The notes below the pieces were generated by a model that was not told where the DNA came from, did no database searches, and saw only the letters and a program-made list of their open reading frames with translations. The position numbers were made by a program, and so were the translations under genes. A stretch of DNA of 64,000 bases from Claveliimonas sp034178805 (lineage in GTDB: Bacteria; Bacillota; Clostridia; Lachnospirales; Lachnospiraceae): positions 186,001 through 250,000 of the forward strand of contig NZ_JBNPMZ010000002.1 in the NCBI RefSeq assembly GCF_050314255.1, given 5' to 3'. Positions 25,465 through 34,989 of this stretch are shown one piece after another. Every line of letters starts with the position of its first letter. The stretch's first letter is position 1.

Positions 25465-27303
25465 CTACAAAATAATGTCATCCACTTTTTGATAATCTCC
25501 AATCTGGTATACCTCGATAATATTTCCCTTCACAACATACAACAATTCACCGATGTAGACTCCTCTGGCCGCCTGGTATCCGCTGCCATTAATCTGCTCT
25601 TTCATACGGCAGTCGAAGCCTTTTTTCTCATCATAAGAATAAACATAGTAATTCTCTGTGCTGTTCTCTTCCGCCGGAAATCCGATGATATTCTTTTCCT
25701 TATCCACCAGCACTGCCTTGTAGTCATAGAACACCGCGGTATAGTATACATTGTCCAGCACACATACGGCTTCTTCCTTCACGTTAGCCGGATCACTGAT
25801 GTCAAACATACTGAGCTTCACTCCCCCGGTAACCTGCGTCTCTTCGTCCACATCCATACCAATTCCCAGCAATTTATCTTCTCCGAAGAAATGCAGATAT
25901 TCGGAAAATCCCGGTATCTTAAGCTTTCCAATGATTTCCGGCTTCTCCGGATCAGAGAAATCCACGGTAAACAGCGGATCCGTCTCTCTGTAGGTCACAA
26001 AATATCCGGTATCACCGAGAAGCCGTGCCGAATACACCCTCTCATCTTCCGCCAGTCCTTTGATGGAACCCACCATTTCCAGACTGTCATTCAGCACATA
26101 GACAGCATTCTCATCGTTTGTTGTCACCACCAGGCGGAGGTAATCCTGGTATTCATCGATAGAAAAGGAATCGTTAATACTTCCATCTACTCTTCCCGAA
26201 GCCGCCCCTGCAATCTCACCCTTGTGATAGGAAAGTCTTCGGATAACCGTCTCCACATTATTGACTACATCTCCCGTATACCAGTTATTTCCGGTCCACT
26301 CCGTCTCGTACCAGTAAATATTTTTGTTGCTTACATAGAGTTCTCCTCCTTTGGTAAATATTGCCTTGCTATCGCAAATACTATCCGGATCCGCCAGATC
26401 CACGGATATTACCACTTCATAAATATTTGCAAAATCCGTAATTGGAAGATAAATACTCGGAGCCGGAAGAAGATCCCCATTTACCATCGGAACAAATGTA
26501 TCAGCTTCTTTTACATTAATATCTGTCCCCATATAATATTGGCTGAATATGTACAGATATCCATCAGACACTCTGGAAGACTGATAATTTCCACTCTGGG
26601 AAACCTCACCCAATTCCTGCGGATTGCCGGCGTCACTCACATCATATGTCCGTGCCTTCACAGAATTTTCATTCGCTCCCGAACGGAGAATCATTATCAT
26701 CTTGCTGTCAGTTACATACAGTTCGCAGATCCGCCCGCCATCTCCGGCTTCAACAGCGGACACCTCTTTCATCTGCCCGCCTTTGGTATCCACAATCGCT
26801 ACGGCCTCTCCTCCATCCTGAAGCACATAAAGGTATCGTCCATCCGTCTTCACAACATCTGCTTCATCAACGCCTTCCTGGCGCACATTTGTCTCAGAAT
26901 AGTTTTTACTTTCACCGGAAGCACTGTCCTCCATTACCGCAGTGCTCTCCGCGCCTGCATCATACAGAGCAATTTCTCCTCTGGCATATGCGCCGGCATT
27001 TTCCATCTGATTCAGGTACGCCCGGGCATACTCATAAATATCTTCATAATCCTCTGCTGTCTTCCATGTTTCTTTGCCGGTCGAAGCCTGTGTTCCTGCA
27101 CCGGCAGTATTTCCCGACTTTGCATTCTGCGTCCGGGCTGCCGTATCACTGGAAGCTTCCCTGTCCCGTCCTGCCTTATTTACCCCATAAACTGCACCGC
27201 ATACCAGAAGACAGCAGGCCACAGCAGCAACTGCAATATTTCTATGATTCCAAAATCGTTTCTTTTTGTTTTCTTCCAGCATCTCATGTTCTCTTTTATC
27301 CAT
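25465..27303 (-). CDS. Membrane-anchored beta-propeller domain protein
   Basis: 612 residues. A single N-terminal membrane helix (about 23-42, IAVAAVACCLLVCGAVYGV) follows a basic cytoplasmic tail. A Ser/Thr/Ala/Gly-rich linker leads to a large C-terminal domain (about 140-612) with repeated propeller-like strands: ADVVKTDGRYLYVLQDGG, ELYVTDSKMIMIL, GYLYIFSQYYMG, LGDTGYFVTYRETDPLFTVD. This matches a secreted beta-propeller family of Gram-positive bacteria of unknown function, probably exposed outside the membrane. GGGGAG lies 6 nt before the ATG. No partner gene is obvious. Confidence 0.85.
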   Translation of the reverse strand: MDKREHEMLEENKKKRFWNHRNIAVAAVACCLLVCGAVYGVNKAGRDREASSDTAARTQNAKSGNTAGAGTQASTGKETWKTAEDYEDIYEYARAYLNQMENAGAYARGEIALYDAGAESTAVMEDSASGESKNYSETNVRQEGVDEADVVKTDGRYLYVLQDGGEAVAIVDTKGGQMKEVSAVEAGDGGRICELYVTDSKMIMILRSGANENSVKARTYDVSDAGNPQELGEVSQSGNYQSSRVSDGYLYIFSQYYMGTDINVKEADTFVPMVNGDLLPAPSIYLPITDFANIYEVVISVDLADPDSICDSKAIFTKGGELYVSNKNIYWYETEWTGNNWYTGDVVNNVETVIRRLSYHKGEIAGAASGRVDGSINDSFSIDEYQDYLRLVVTTNDENAVYVLNDSLEMVGSIKGLAEDERVYSARLLGDTGYFVTYRETDPLFTVDFSDPEKPEIIGKLKIPGFSEYLHFFGEDKLLGIGMDVDEETQVTGGVKLSMFDISDPANVKEEAVCVLDNVYYTAVFYDYKAVLVDKEKNIIGFPAEENSTENYYVYSYDEKKGFDCRMKEQINGSGYQAARGVYIGELLYVVKGNIIEVYQIGDYQKVDDIIL

Positions 27304-27370
27304 ACAACACTCCCCTTTCTATCCTTCCAGGATCACGCTCATTTTCTCCAGCGCCCGGATTCTCCTGTAG

Positions 27371-27410
27371 AAAAAACGGGATACAGCTGCCATTTTCCTG
27401 CTGTATCCCG
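27371..27410 (-). terminator. Terminator after the aconitase-family gene
   Basis: CGGGATACAGC pairs with GCTGTATCCCG (27377-27410), followed on the minus strand by T6. It lies 35 bp after the stop codon at 27445. Confidence 0.9.
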
Positions 27411-27444
27411 TTGTCAACTTTATCTATATTTCATCAAAGATGTT

Positions 27445-29724
27445 TTATCCTCTATAGTAATTAATCAGGCATCCTTTCAGGATAATCTCGCGTTCTACGT
27501 CGGTCAGATCGCCCAAAGTAAATTCCACCTCTTTGAGGTCTTCCCCTACAACATAAGCACGGATTACCTCCTGCTTCTCCTCTACTGCTTTTCGCACATC
27601 CGGAACAAAAATATAATCACCGTTCTTAAAGCTCAGATGCTCGTGATCTTCCTTTGTAATAAACGGAAGCATACCCCAGTTGATCAGATTAGAACGATAT
27701 CTCTTGGTAGCATATTCGTTGGCAATATTTGCCCATCCTCCAAGAACCTTCTGGCAGGATGCTGCCTGCTCTCTCGCAGATCCATCACCCGGTTTCACTG
27801 CAAAAATAGTGCTTCCTACTCCAATATTGCCCCTTCCGGCTTCCGGATAAGACTCCTGAATCTTCGCCATAACCGGCTTCAGTTCCTCCAGTGCATCCAG
27901 CGGACACTTTCCGGCCTCAATTGCTTTCTGCGCTGCCTGCACCTCTTTTGCACGTCCCACATATGCCGGATCCTTTCTTGACAGAGCGAATTCTGCCAGT
28001 CCCAGCGGATTAGAACGATAAGAAGATGTCTCACCGGACGGGATCAATTCATCTGTAGTCGTTACCGGATCATGAATCTCAGAAACTACTTTCAGAACCA
28101 GATTTTCCGGCAATGCAGACATAGCCGGCCAGTCCTTAATGTTCGGACCAAATTTAATTTCCACAGACGGATCTGCCACTCCATGACTGTCAAATACACG
28201 GTTTGCGTAAATATTTTTATCAAAATGATATTTCTGACCCTTGTACTCTACATCCATTGCTGTCGCCGGGGTCAGGAAGCCCTTGTTTGCTGCAGTTGCT
28301 GCAATGGAACGCGCATCCATCAATGCAACAGAAGCAATCTGTCCGCTCTGGAGCTTGGAACCTTCACGGTTCGGGAAGTTTCTGGTAGAGTGACGAATGG
28401 AGAATGCATTGTTCGCCGGTGTATCCCCCGCACCAAAGCACGGACCGCAGAATGCTGTCTTCACGATCGTACCTGCTTCCATCAGATCTGCCACTGCTCC
28501 GTTCTTCACCAGTTCCATATATACCGGAGTACTTGCCGGATATACGCTGAACGTAAATTCATCAGCACCTATGTAATGACCTTTGATAATGTCTGCTGCC
28601 GCACAGATATTCTCAAATCCACCACCGGCACATCCTGCAATAATTCCCTGATCTACATAAAGTTTTCCGTTTACAATCTTATTCTGCAATGAATAATCTA
28701 CTGCTCCGTCCAGACTTACCAGAGCCTTCTGCTCTACATCATGAAGCACGTCCTTCAGATTCGCATTTACTTCATCAATCGTGTATACATTAGACGGGTG
28801 GAACGGCATTGCGATCATCGGCTTAATCTCACTTAAGTTCACGTAAACCATGCCATCATAGTAAGCAACAGATCCCGGATTCAGCTCTTTATAGTCTTCG
28901 ACTCTTCCGTGAATCTCATAGAACTCTTTAATCTTTTCATCCGTCTTCCAGATAGAGGACAGACAGGTTGTCTCTGTCGTCATAACATCAATTCCGATAC
29001 GGAAGTCTGCACTCAGCTTAGCCACACCCGGTCCCACAAACTCCATCACTTTATTATTTACATAGCCATTAGAAAATGTCGCACCGATAATTGCCAGCGC
29101 TACGTCCTGAGGACCAACACCCTTCATCGGCTCTCCGTCAAGATAGATACCTACAACACCCGGCATCTTAATATCATAGGTCTTATTCAGAAGCTGCTTA
29201 ACCAGCTCCGGTCCGCCCTCACCCATTGCCATAGTTCCAAGTGCACCATAACGGGTATGACTGTCGGATCCCAGAATCATCTTACCGCCGCCTGCCAGCA
29301 TCTCACGGGCATACTGATGAATAACTGCCTGATGAGGCGGAACATAAACACCGCCATATTTTTTCGCGCAGGTAAGACCAAACATATGGTCATCCTCATT
29401 AATCGTTCCACCTACCGCACACAGGGAATTGTGGCAGTTGGTCAGCACGTAAGGTACCGGAAATTTCTCAAGTCCTGACGCACGTGCTGTCTGGATAATT
29501 CCAACGAAAGTAATATCGTGGGAAGTCAATTTATCAAACTTAATCTGAAGACGTTCCATATTACCGGAGGTATTATGGTCTGCCAGAATGTTATATGCCA
29601 TTGTTTCTCTGGCTGCCTCTTCTTTGGAAACTGCTTTTCCTGTTTTACTTTCTACTTCTCTTACGTCTTCTACAATCTCTGTGCCATTCAAAAGATAAAC
29701 ACCATTGTTATACAATTTCACCAT
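27445..29724 (-). CDS. Aconitase-family hydratase
   Basis: 759 residues with aconitase-superfamily motifs: GSDSHTRYGALGTMAMGEGG, the cluster-ligand CGPCFGAGD and GCAGGGFENI, and the swivel-domain segment SSYRSNPLGLAEFALSRKDP. It likely interconverts citrate and isocitrate through cis-aconitate; a related hydratase role (as in YbhJ-type members) is possible because the order and size differ from classic AcnA. A citrate synthase lies at 42158-43531, so both first steps of an oxidative citrate branch are in this window. The start is the ATG at 29724, 8 nt after GGAGG. It follows a PucR regulator by 70 bp on the same strand. Confidence 0.85.
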   Translation of the reverse strand: MVKLYNNGVYLLNGTEIVEDVREVESKTGKAVSKEEAARETMAYNILADHNTSGNMERLQIKFDKLTSHDITFVGIIQTARASGLEKFPVPYVLTNCHNSLCAVGGTINEDDHMFGLTCAKKYGGVYVPPHQAVIHQYAREMLAGGGKMILGSDSHTRYGALGTMAMGEGGPELVKQLLNKTYDIKMPGVVGIYLDGEPMKGVGPQDVALAIIGATFSNGYVNNKVMEFVGPGVAKLSADFRIGIDVMTTETTCLSSIWKTDEKIKEFYEIHGRVEDYKELNPGSVAYYDGMVYVNLSEIKPMIAMPFHPSNVYTIDEVNANLKDVLHDVEQKALVSLDGAVDYSLQNKIVNGKLYVDQGIIAGCAGGGFENICAAADIIKGHYIGADEFTFSVYPASTPVYMELVKNGAVADLMEAGTIVKTAFCGPCFGAGDTPANNAFSIRHSTRNFPNREGSKLQSGQIASVALMDARSIAATAANKGFLTPATAMDVEYKGQKYHFDKNIYANRVFDSHGVADPSVEIKFGPNIKDWPAMSALPENLVLKVVSEIHDPVTTTDELIPSGETSSYRSNPLGLAEFALSRKDPAYVGRAKEVQAAQKAIEAGKCPLDALEELKPVMAKIQESYPEAGRGNIGVGSTIFAVKPGDGSAREQAASCQKVLGGWANIANEYATKRYRSNLINWGMLPFITKEDHEHLSFKNGDYIFVPDVRKAVEEKQEVIRAYVVGEDLKEVEFTLGDLTDVEREIILKGCLINYYRG

Positions 29725-29794
29725 TGTCATCTCCTCCTTTGATTCTGTTATTTTACCAAAAAACCCGTCATTCTACAATAGTTGATTATTTTTC

Positions 29795-30889
29795 TTATTT
29801 TCCACGAATATGCCGCAAATGATCCTCCACCATCATTGCAATCTTGAACGTCAGAGCATCATCAAATTTCCGGACATCCAGCCCTGTCTTCTTCTGAATC
29901 TTCTCAAGTCTGTATACCAGTGTATTGCGGTGCACAAAAAGCTGTCTTGCCGTTTCAGAAATATTCAGATTGTTTTCAAAAAATGTATATACCGTTGCCA
30001 GTTCTTCATCGTCAAATCTGGTCGCATCCTCCCCTGTAAATACTTCATGAAGGAACATCTCACACAGGGATCCCGGAAGTTGATGAATCAATCTTCCGAT
30101 ACCAAGTTCATTATATGCCAGAAGTTTGCGCTCCACGTAAAATACCCTGCCCACTTCCAATGCCATAGAAGCCTCTTTATAAGACCGGGACACTTCTTTC
30201 AGTTCCTCCACAATCGTTCCGTAGGATACTCTCACAGCCACCATAGCTTCCATACTCAGCGTATCGATCATGGTCTTCGCCATCCGATCCACCTCTGCAT
30301 ATCCTTCCGTACTTTCCAGTGCTTTTACCAGAATTACATGAGTCTCATCTACTGCCGTAACGAAGTCTTTGGTTCCATTCGCATACAGCCCTCTCATCAT
30401 CTCCAGCACCAGATTATCTTCTTCACCCTTAGGCTCCACCAGAAATACGACTCTCCTCTGCTCTACCGGAATCCGCATTTTCTTTGCCTGATTATAAATA
30501 TCTACCAGCAGCATATTATCCAAAATCAGATTCTGCATAAATCGATTCTTATCCATCCGTTCCCTATATGCCTGCATAAGACCTTTAATCTGGCTGACTC
30601 CGAATCTGCCTGCCATTCCGATATCCGCACTGTTCCCCTGCAAAAAAATCGCATACACCGGAGTTTCGTCCTCCGCAACCAGGAAAAGACCCTCGTCCTT
30701 CCCTATATGCTCCGATATATCCTGGCGGACAGCCCTTTCCATAAATGAAGCTATTTTCTTGCCCACTCCCTTTGGCATAATACTGGTCATGGCAAGACAC
30801 TCAGCCTTCGCATTCCAGATGGAACAATCCAGACCGGAAATAGCTTTCATATCCTGTATTACCTTTTGAATCACCTGATTAGACAGCAA
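29795..30889 (-). CDS. PucR/CdaR-type sugar-diacid regulator
   Basis: About 364 residues from the probable TTG start. The N terminus (LSNQVIQKVIQDMKAISGLD) is the CdaR-like diacid-recognition domain, a degenerate GGDEF-like region follows, and the C-terminal HTH is NISETARQLFVHRNTLVYRL. CdaR-type activators respond to sugar acids. I chose the TTG at 30889 because AAGGA lies 9 nt upstream and the short upstream gene stops just before; upstream in-frame ATGs (30925, 31006) lack ribosome sites and overlap that gene. It may control the downstream aconitase-family gene. Confidence 0.8.
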   Translation of the reverse strand: MLSNQVIQKVIQDMKAISGLDCSIWNAKAECLAMTSIMPKGVGKKIASFMERAVRQDISEHIGKDEGLFLVAEDETPVYAIFLQGNSADIGMAGRFGVSQIKGLMQAYRERMDKNRFMQNLILDNMLLVDIYNQAKKMRIPVEQRRVVFLVEPKGEEDNLVLEMMRGLYANGTKDFVTAVDETHVILVKALESTEGYAEVDRMAKTMIDTLSMEAMVAVRVSYGTIVEELKEVSRSYKEASMALEVGRVFYVERKLLAYNELGIGRLIHQLPGSLCEMFLHEVFTGEDATRFDDEELATVYTFFENNLNISETARQLFVHRNTLVYRLEKIQKKTGLDVRKFDDALTFKIAMMVEDHLRHIRGK

Positions 30890-30905
30890 ATAATCACATC
30901 CTTCC

Positions 30906-31103
30906 CTAGGCACCCAGTATATCATATTTTTCGCTGGGTGTGTTGTTTTTTTGTGCCGATTTAAATTCCCGCATTGCGCGGTCAAACTCCTCAATTTCCC
31001 GTTCAATTTTTCTTCTTCGAATTTCCCATATAATTCCTGCTGTAAGTACTACTGATCCAGCCATCGTCCATTTTTTTACCGTTCGTTTCCTTTTTCCCTT
31101 CAT
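30906..31103 (-). CDS. Small membrane protein, unknown
   Basis: 65 residues: a strongly basic start (MKGKRKRTVKKW), one membrane helix (about 13-29, MAGSVVLTAGIIWEI), then a charged amphipathic helix (RRRKIEREIEEFDRAMREFK). An AAAGGA lies about 9 nt before the ATG. It lies between the sigma-like gene and the PucR gene on the same strand, 16 bp from the latter. Its 3' end forms a hairpin (CACCCAG / CTGGGTG). I do not recognise a family. Confidence 0.5.
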   Translation of the reverse strand: MKGKRKRTVKKWTMAGSVVLTAGIIWEIRRRKIEREIEEFDRAMREFKSAQKNNTPSEKYDILGA

Positions 31104-31154
31104 TCTTTATTCCTTTCTTGCCCTCCTCACATTAAAATCCGCCGTCTCTACATA

Positions 31155-31625
31155 CTAGCCGACGAAATCCGATATTTTCCCCTCGTTTTTTAAAAATTTT
31201 TTTATTTTTTCTCTTAATCGTTCTTCTCTACGATAAACAGCTTTGGCAGTGAGCGTCAGACGTTCCGCAATTTCCGTTGTCGTATACCCCTGTATCCTCA
31301 ACCAGATAATACCGATTGTTTTCCGGTCTATGCCTGTTTTGACCAATAATTCAAATAACTCCCTAATCCTCAATCTTTCCAGCATATCTACTTCTATATA
31401 TCTGGGAACATGCAGAAGTTCAGACTTTGCCATTTCCAGATGTAATAATAAATTGGTCAATATTTCCCGCTCTCTATAGCATCGTTCTGTTTTAAAGATT
31501 CCCCAATCGTATTCTCTGAGATCCTGTATCTTTGTTTCTTCCATTCCGAAATCACGCAGTATACTCTCTTCCGCCATTTTCCACCTTTTCCAAAGCCATT
31601 CCTCAAATAATTTGATGTAACTCAT
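31155..31625 (-). CDS. HTH protein resembling an RNA polymerase sigma factor region 4
   Basis: About 156 residues. The C-terminal 55 residues contain a clear helix-turn-helix (IWLRIQGYTTTEIAERLTLT, then AKAVYRREERLREKIKKFL) like sigma-70 region 4 or LuxR-type domains. The N-terminal 100 residues are helical, with YREREILTNLLLHLEMAKSE. I see no region 2 motif, so it may be a sigma-like or phage-type regulator. The ATG at 31625 has GAAGG 4 nt upstream; the TTG at 31652 is a weaker start inside the preceding terminator. Confidence 0.5.
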   Translation of the reverse strand: MSYIKLFEEWLWKRWKMAEESILRDFGMEETKIQDLREYDWGIFKTERCYREREILTNLLLHLEMAKSELLHVPRYIEVDMLERLRIRELFELLVKTGIDRKTIGIIWLRIQGYTTTEIAERLTLTAKAVYRREERLREKIKKFLKNEGKISDFVG

Positions 31626-31650
31626 ATAACCTTCATCAATTCCTTTTACC

Positions 31651-31682
31651 AAAAAAGGCGCTACAGCATATGCTGCACCGCC
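31651..31682 (-). terminator. Terminator after the sugar-ABC ATPase gene
   Basis: Stem built on GGCG...GCAGCATATGCTG...CGCC (31657-31682), with T6 on the minus strand. It lies 18 bp after the stop codon at 31701. Confidence 0.8.
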
Positions 31683-31700
31683 TTTTGTCTCAATTATACA

Positions 31701-32813
31701 CTAGTTTGTAATTGTAAGTTCTGTTTCTTTATCAAATACATGAATCTTCTCAGCATCCAGTGCAAATTTAACAGTATCGCCTGTTCTAGCTTTTGTGCTA
31801 GGCTCAACTCTTGCAGTCATGTTAGCTCCTTCATAATCGAAGTACAGGAATACTTCTGCACCTAACATCTCGTATACACGGATAGTAGCTTCGATAACTG
31901 TGTTAGGAGATTTAGCGATGAACTCAGGCTCATCATGTACATCTTCCGGACGAATTCCAAGTACAACAGTCTTTCCTGCATATCCGCCATCGATAAGCTT
32001 CTTAGCCTTAGCTGCCGGAAGCTCAATCTCTGAAGGTCCTGCTACCAGGTATACTTTGTCTCCTACTACTTTACATGTAGCATCAACAAAGTTCATCTGA
32101 GGAGATCCGATAAATCCTGCTACGAACAGGTTGCACGGACGATCATACAGTGTCTGAGGAGTATCTACCTGCTGAACAACACCAGCGCTCATAACAACGA
32201 TTCTTGTACCAAGAGTCATAGCCTCTGTCTGGTCATGTGTTACGTAGATGATTGTTGTACCAAGTCTCTGATGTAACTTGGAGATCTCAATACGCATCTG
32301 TCCACGAAGTTTAGCATCCAAGTTGGAAAGAGGCTCATCCATAAGGAATACCTTAGGATTACGAACGATAGCACGTCCCATAGCAACACGCTGTCTCTGT
32401 CCACCGGAAAGAGCCTTCGGTTTACGATCAAGCAGAGCTTCCAGGTCAAGGATTCTTGCTGCTTCACGAACCATTTTATCAATCTCATCCTTCGGAACTT
32501 TTCTTAATTTAAGACCGAAAGCCATGTTATCATATACTGTCATATGCGGATACAGAGCGTAGTTCTGGAATACCATCGCGATATCTCTGTCCTTAGGCTC
32601 AACATCGTTTACTACCTTATCACCAATCTTCAGTTCTCCTGAAGTAATATCTTCCAGACCTGCAACCATACGAAGTGTTGTAGATTTACCACATCCTGAA
32701 GGTCCTACGAAAATGATAAATTCTTTGTCTTCGATTTCCAGGTTGAAATCTTTAACTGCTTCGAATCCATTTGGATATGTTTTGTTAATGTGTTTTAAAG
32801 ATAAACTTGCCAT
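31701..32813 (-). CDS. Sugar ABC transporter ATP-binding protein (UgpC/MsmK/MsmX type)
   Basis: 370 residues. Walker A GPSGCGKST is at about 37-45, the signature LSGGQRQRVAMGRAIVR and Walker B VFLMDEPLSNLDAKLRGQM follow, and TOBE-type C-terminal domains start at about 240 (GIRPEDVHDE). Its length and order match the multi-purpose ATPases that energise several carbohydrate importers. No permease or binding-protein gene is near, which fits a shared ATPase. GGGAGG lies 9 nt before the ATG. Terminators flank it on both sides, so it is monocistronic. Confidence 0.92.
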   Translation of the reverse strand: MASLSLKHINKTYPNGFEAVKDFNLEIEDKEFIIFVGPSGCGKSTTLRMVAGLEDITSGELKIGDKVVNDVEPKDRDIAMVFQNYALYPHMTVYDNMAFGLKLRKVPKDEIDKMVREAARILDLEALLDRKPKALSGGQRQRVAMGRAIVRNPKVFLMDEPLSNLDAKLRGQMRIEISKLHQRLGTTIIYVTHDQTEAMTLGTRIVVMSAGVVQQVDTPQTLYDRPCNLFVAGFIGSPQMNFVDATCKVVGDKVYLVAGPSEIELPAAKAKKLIDGGYAGKTVVLGIRPEDVHDEPEFIAKSPNTVIEATIRVYEMLGAEVFLYFDYEGANMTARVEPSTKARTGDTVKFALDAEKIHVFDKETELTITN

Positions 32814-32888
32814 TTGAAAAATCCTCCCAAATCAACTTTGCCATACCGGCATATTTCCTTTTGTCTAATTGCTATGGTGTAAGTATAT

Positions 32889-32921
32889 AAAAAAAGTCCA
32901 ACTTCGGCTATGCCAAAGTTG
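32889..32921 (-). terminator. Terminator after rsmI
   Basis: CAACTTTGGC / GCCGAAGTTG (one mismatch), followed by T7 on the minus strand. It lies about 35 bp beyond the rsmI stop at 32955. Confidence 0.8.
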
Positions 32922-32954
32922 AACAATCTTTTTTTGTTTTCCTGTACAAGTTGA

Positions 32955-33791
32955 CTAAAGCAGTGCTTTATAGATATCCCGCTTCCCTACACCCCGGTCC
33001 TTTGCTACCATTTTCATAGCCTCTTTCCGGCTGATTCCCTGCTTCTTGTAATACTCCATATGCTCCTCAACCGTCATCTCCTCCCACTGGGCGCGAGCCT
33101 CCTCCCGGATCTCCTGTCGGCTTTTTCCTTCTATCACAAGCACGCATTCACCCTTCGGTTCATTTTCATCATAATATATGCAGGCATCTTCCAGTGTCGT
33201 TGCAAATGCAGTCTCGTGCTTCTTCGTAAGCTCCCGGCAGACAGTGACTTTTCGGTTTCCCAGATTCTCCAAAAGTTCCCTCAGCGTTTTTAGAAGCCGA
33301 TGGGGAGCTTCATATATAACCATCGTCCGTGTCTCCCCTGCCAGCTGGTCCAGCACTTCCCTTCTCTCCTTCTTATCCGAAGGCAGAAATGCTTCAAAAG
33401 CAAATCTTCTCGTAGAAAGTCCCGAGAGAATAAGAGCTGTAATGCAGGCGGCCGCTCCCGGAACCGAAGTTACCGTTACCCCTGCCTCATAGCACATTCT
33501 GACCAGTTCCTCACCCGGATCAGATATTCCGGGCGTTCCCGCATCCGTAATCAATGCGATATCCTTACCGTCGAGCAGCATATCCACAAGCTTATGACCC
33601 TTTTCGATCTTATTATATTCATGGTAACTGGTCATGGGCGTCCGAATCTCAAAATGGTTCAGAAGCTTAATGCTGTTTCGGGTATCCTCCGCTGCAATCA
33701 TATCCACCTCTTTTAAAATTCTGACCGCCCGAAACGTCATATCCTCCAGATTTCCAATTGGTGTTGCACACAAAAACAGTGTCCCCGCCAT
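32955..33791 (-). CDS. rsmI: 16S rRNA (cytidine1402-2'-O)-methyltransferase RsmI
   Basis: 278 residues, normal length. The tetrapyrrole-methylase fold starts at LFLCATPIGNLEDMTFRAVR, followed by AAEDTRNSIKLLNHFEI and LITDAGTPGISDPGEELVRM, the SAM-binding blocks of RsmI. It modifies C1402 of 16S rRNA in the decoding centre. GGAGG precedes the ATG. The isochorismatase gene ends 23 bp upstream on the same strand. Confidence 0.95.
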   Translation of the reverse strand: MAGTLFLCATPIGNLEDMTFRAVRILKEVDMIAAEDTRNSIKLLNHFEIRTPMTSYHEYNKIEKGHKLVDMLLDGKDIALITDAGTPGISDPGEELVRMCYEAGVTVTSVPGAAACITALILSGLSTRRFAFEAFLPSDKKERREVLDQLAGETRTMVIYEAPHRLLKTLRELLENLGNRKVTVCRELTKKHETAFATTLEDACIYYDENEPKGECVLVIEGKSRQEIREEARAQWEEMTVEEHMEYYKKQGISRKEAMKMVAKDRGVGKRDIYKALL

Positions 33792-33814
33792 GTTAACTCC
33801 TCCATGTCATTCTT

Positions 33815-34333
33815 CTATTCATTTACAATCCTTATCTGACACATTTTCATTGCATTTAACGCATTTTTATGACTGTCAGGCGTCACTCCCGCGCAGCATG
33901 AGGCATCCACAGTAATTGGAATTTCCGGATAAGCAGCCTTTAATATCATCGCATTTGAAATTACACAAATATCCGTACAAAGCCCTGCCAGTTCAATTTC
34001 CTCAACATTCTTAAGACTCCTGATATAGTGAGCCAGCTCAATGGATCCAAAAGCAGGTTTATTAATAACTTTTGAGTCTCCTACCGGAAGCTCCGCAGAA
34101 ATCTCCCAGCCATCCGTTCCCTGAATACAGTGTTCTACCGGCAGATTCCTGCCTTCCTGAGTATTCAGATACTCTGAGTTATGCGTATCCCTTGTAAAAA
34201 TAACCGTATTACCTTCCGTTTTATAATCTTCAATTTTTTCCTTCACTGCTCCGACGATTTCAACGGCCTCTCCCGTTCCAAGAGCACCATCAATAAAATC
34301 CTTCTGCATATCAACAACAATTAAAACTTTCAT
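33815..34333 (-). CDS. Isochorismatase/nicotinamidase-family cysteine hydrolase
   Basis: 172 residues. The catalytic triad is visible: Asp in LIVVDMQKDFIDGALG, Lys in DSKVINKPAFGS and Cys in ELAGLCTDICVISNAMILKA. Metal-site residues (Asp and His in FTRDTHNSEYL) favour a nicotinamidase-like activity (nicotinamide to nicotinate), though substrates vary in this family. AAGGAG precedes the ATG. It is probably co-transcribed with rsmI. Confidence 0.85.
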   Translation of the reverse strand: MKVLIVVDMQKDFIDGALGTGEAVEIVGAVKEKIEDYKTEGNTVIFTRDTHNSEYLNTQEGRNLPVEHCIQGTDGWEISAELPVGDSKVINKPAFGSIELAHYIRSLKNVEEIELAGLCTDICVISNAMILKAAYPEIPITVDASCCAGVTPDSHKNALNAMKMCQIRIVNE

Positions 34334-34437
34334 AGCCTTCCATCTCCTTCAAATAACATTATTATACCCTCTGACACGAGTCCGCTCAAGCATGACCTTA
34401 TTAATTTCTGATTTATTTTGATACCCACTATTTTTCA

Positions 34438-34466
34438 TCGACAGTCTCTCACCCACATGGTATAAT
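34438..34466 (+). promoter_or_regulatory. Promoter in front of a decapitated gene
   Basis: TCGACA, 17 bp, TATAAT (34461-34466). It points into the truncated frame that follows, with no ribosome site or ATG between them. Confidence 0.55.
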
Positions 34467-34476
34467 TTTATTATCA

Positions 34477-34941
34477 TATATTTCAGAGCTGGCTGCCTCT
34501 GAAAACAATATTTTATGCTTTAATTATTACGGCAAAAATGCTGGAGATAATATTGATACCTTTTTGGACATGTACAAAGAAATAGATGGTACATTCCAAC
34601 ATCTCAAAACTTTTGATGAAGATAATTACGGCTCATCATATGGCGAAAAGTTCAAATATCTGGTGCCGGAAACGGGAACCTATTATATTATCCTGGGCTC
34701 ATATGACGATGCCGGAACCTGTATCGTAGAAGCTGATATTCAACCAAATACCCCGAACTACCAAAGCCTCGACTTTACGTCTGAAATCTTACCTGAACCT
34801 GCTGAGGGCGATCTGTGGAATTGGGACAACGAAACCCAAACACTCACACTGCATGACGGTTTTCAGATAGTATCACTGGACGCTCCGGCAATCACTCTTC
34901 CGGATGAGTCCGTTTTATGCATAGAAGCATCTGTGGAATAA
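34477..34941 (+). pseudogene. Truncated surface/carbohydrate-binding-like protein fragment
   Basis: An open frame without a credible start (first ATG at 34570, no ribosome site) encodes about 150 residues. They include ETGTYYIILGSYDDAGTCIV, like a bacterial pre-peptidase C-terminal beta-sandwich, then LWNWDNETQTLTLHDGFQI, like repeats of secreted carbohydrate-binding proteins of Clostridia. It stops abruptly at a TAA. A signal peptide and most of the protein are missing. I read it as an internal fragment left by deletions on both sides. Confidence 0.55.
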
Positions 34942-34989
34942 CCGGTGCTGCAATATATAACAAAAGAAAAATCAGATAACGAGTCAACA

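Noticed and set aside
25426..27981. Very long plus-strand open frame opposite the beta-propeller and aconitase-family genes
   Set aside because: It is antisense to two well-supported genes, has low-complexity His/Cys/Ile-rich composition and no ribosome site or family motif.
29810..30748. 312-residue plus-strand frame opposite the PucR gene
   Set aside because: Antisense shadow; the PucR frame carries a clear HTH.
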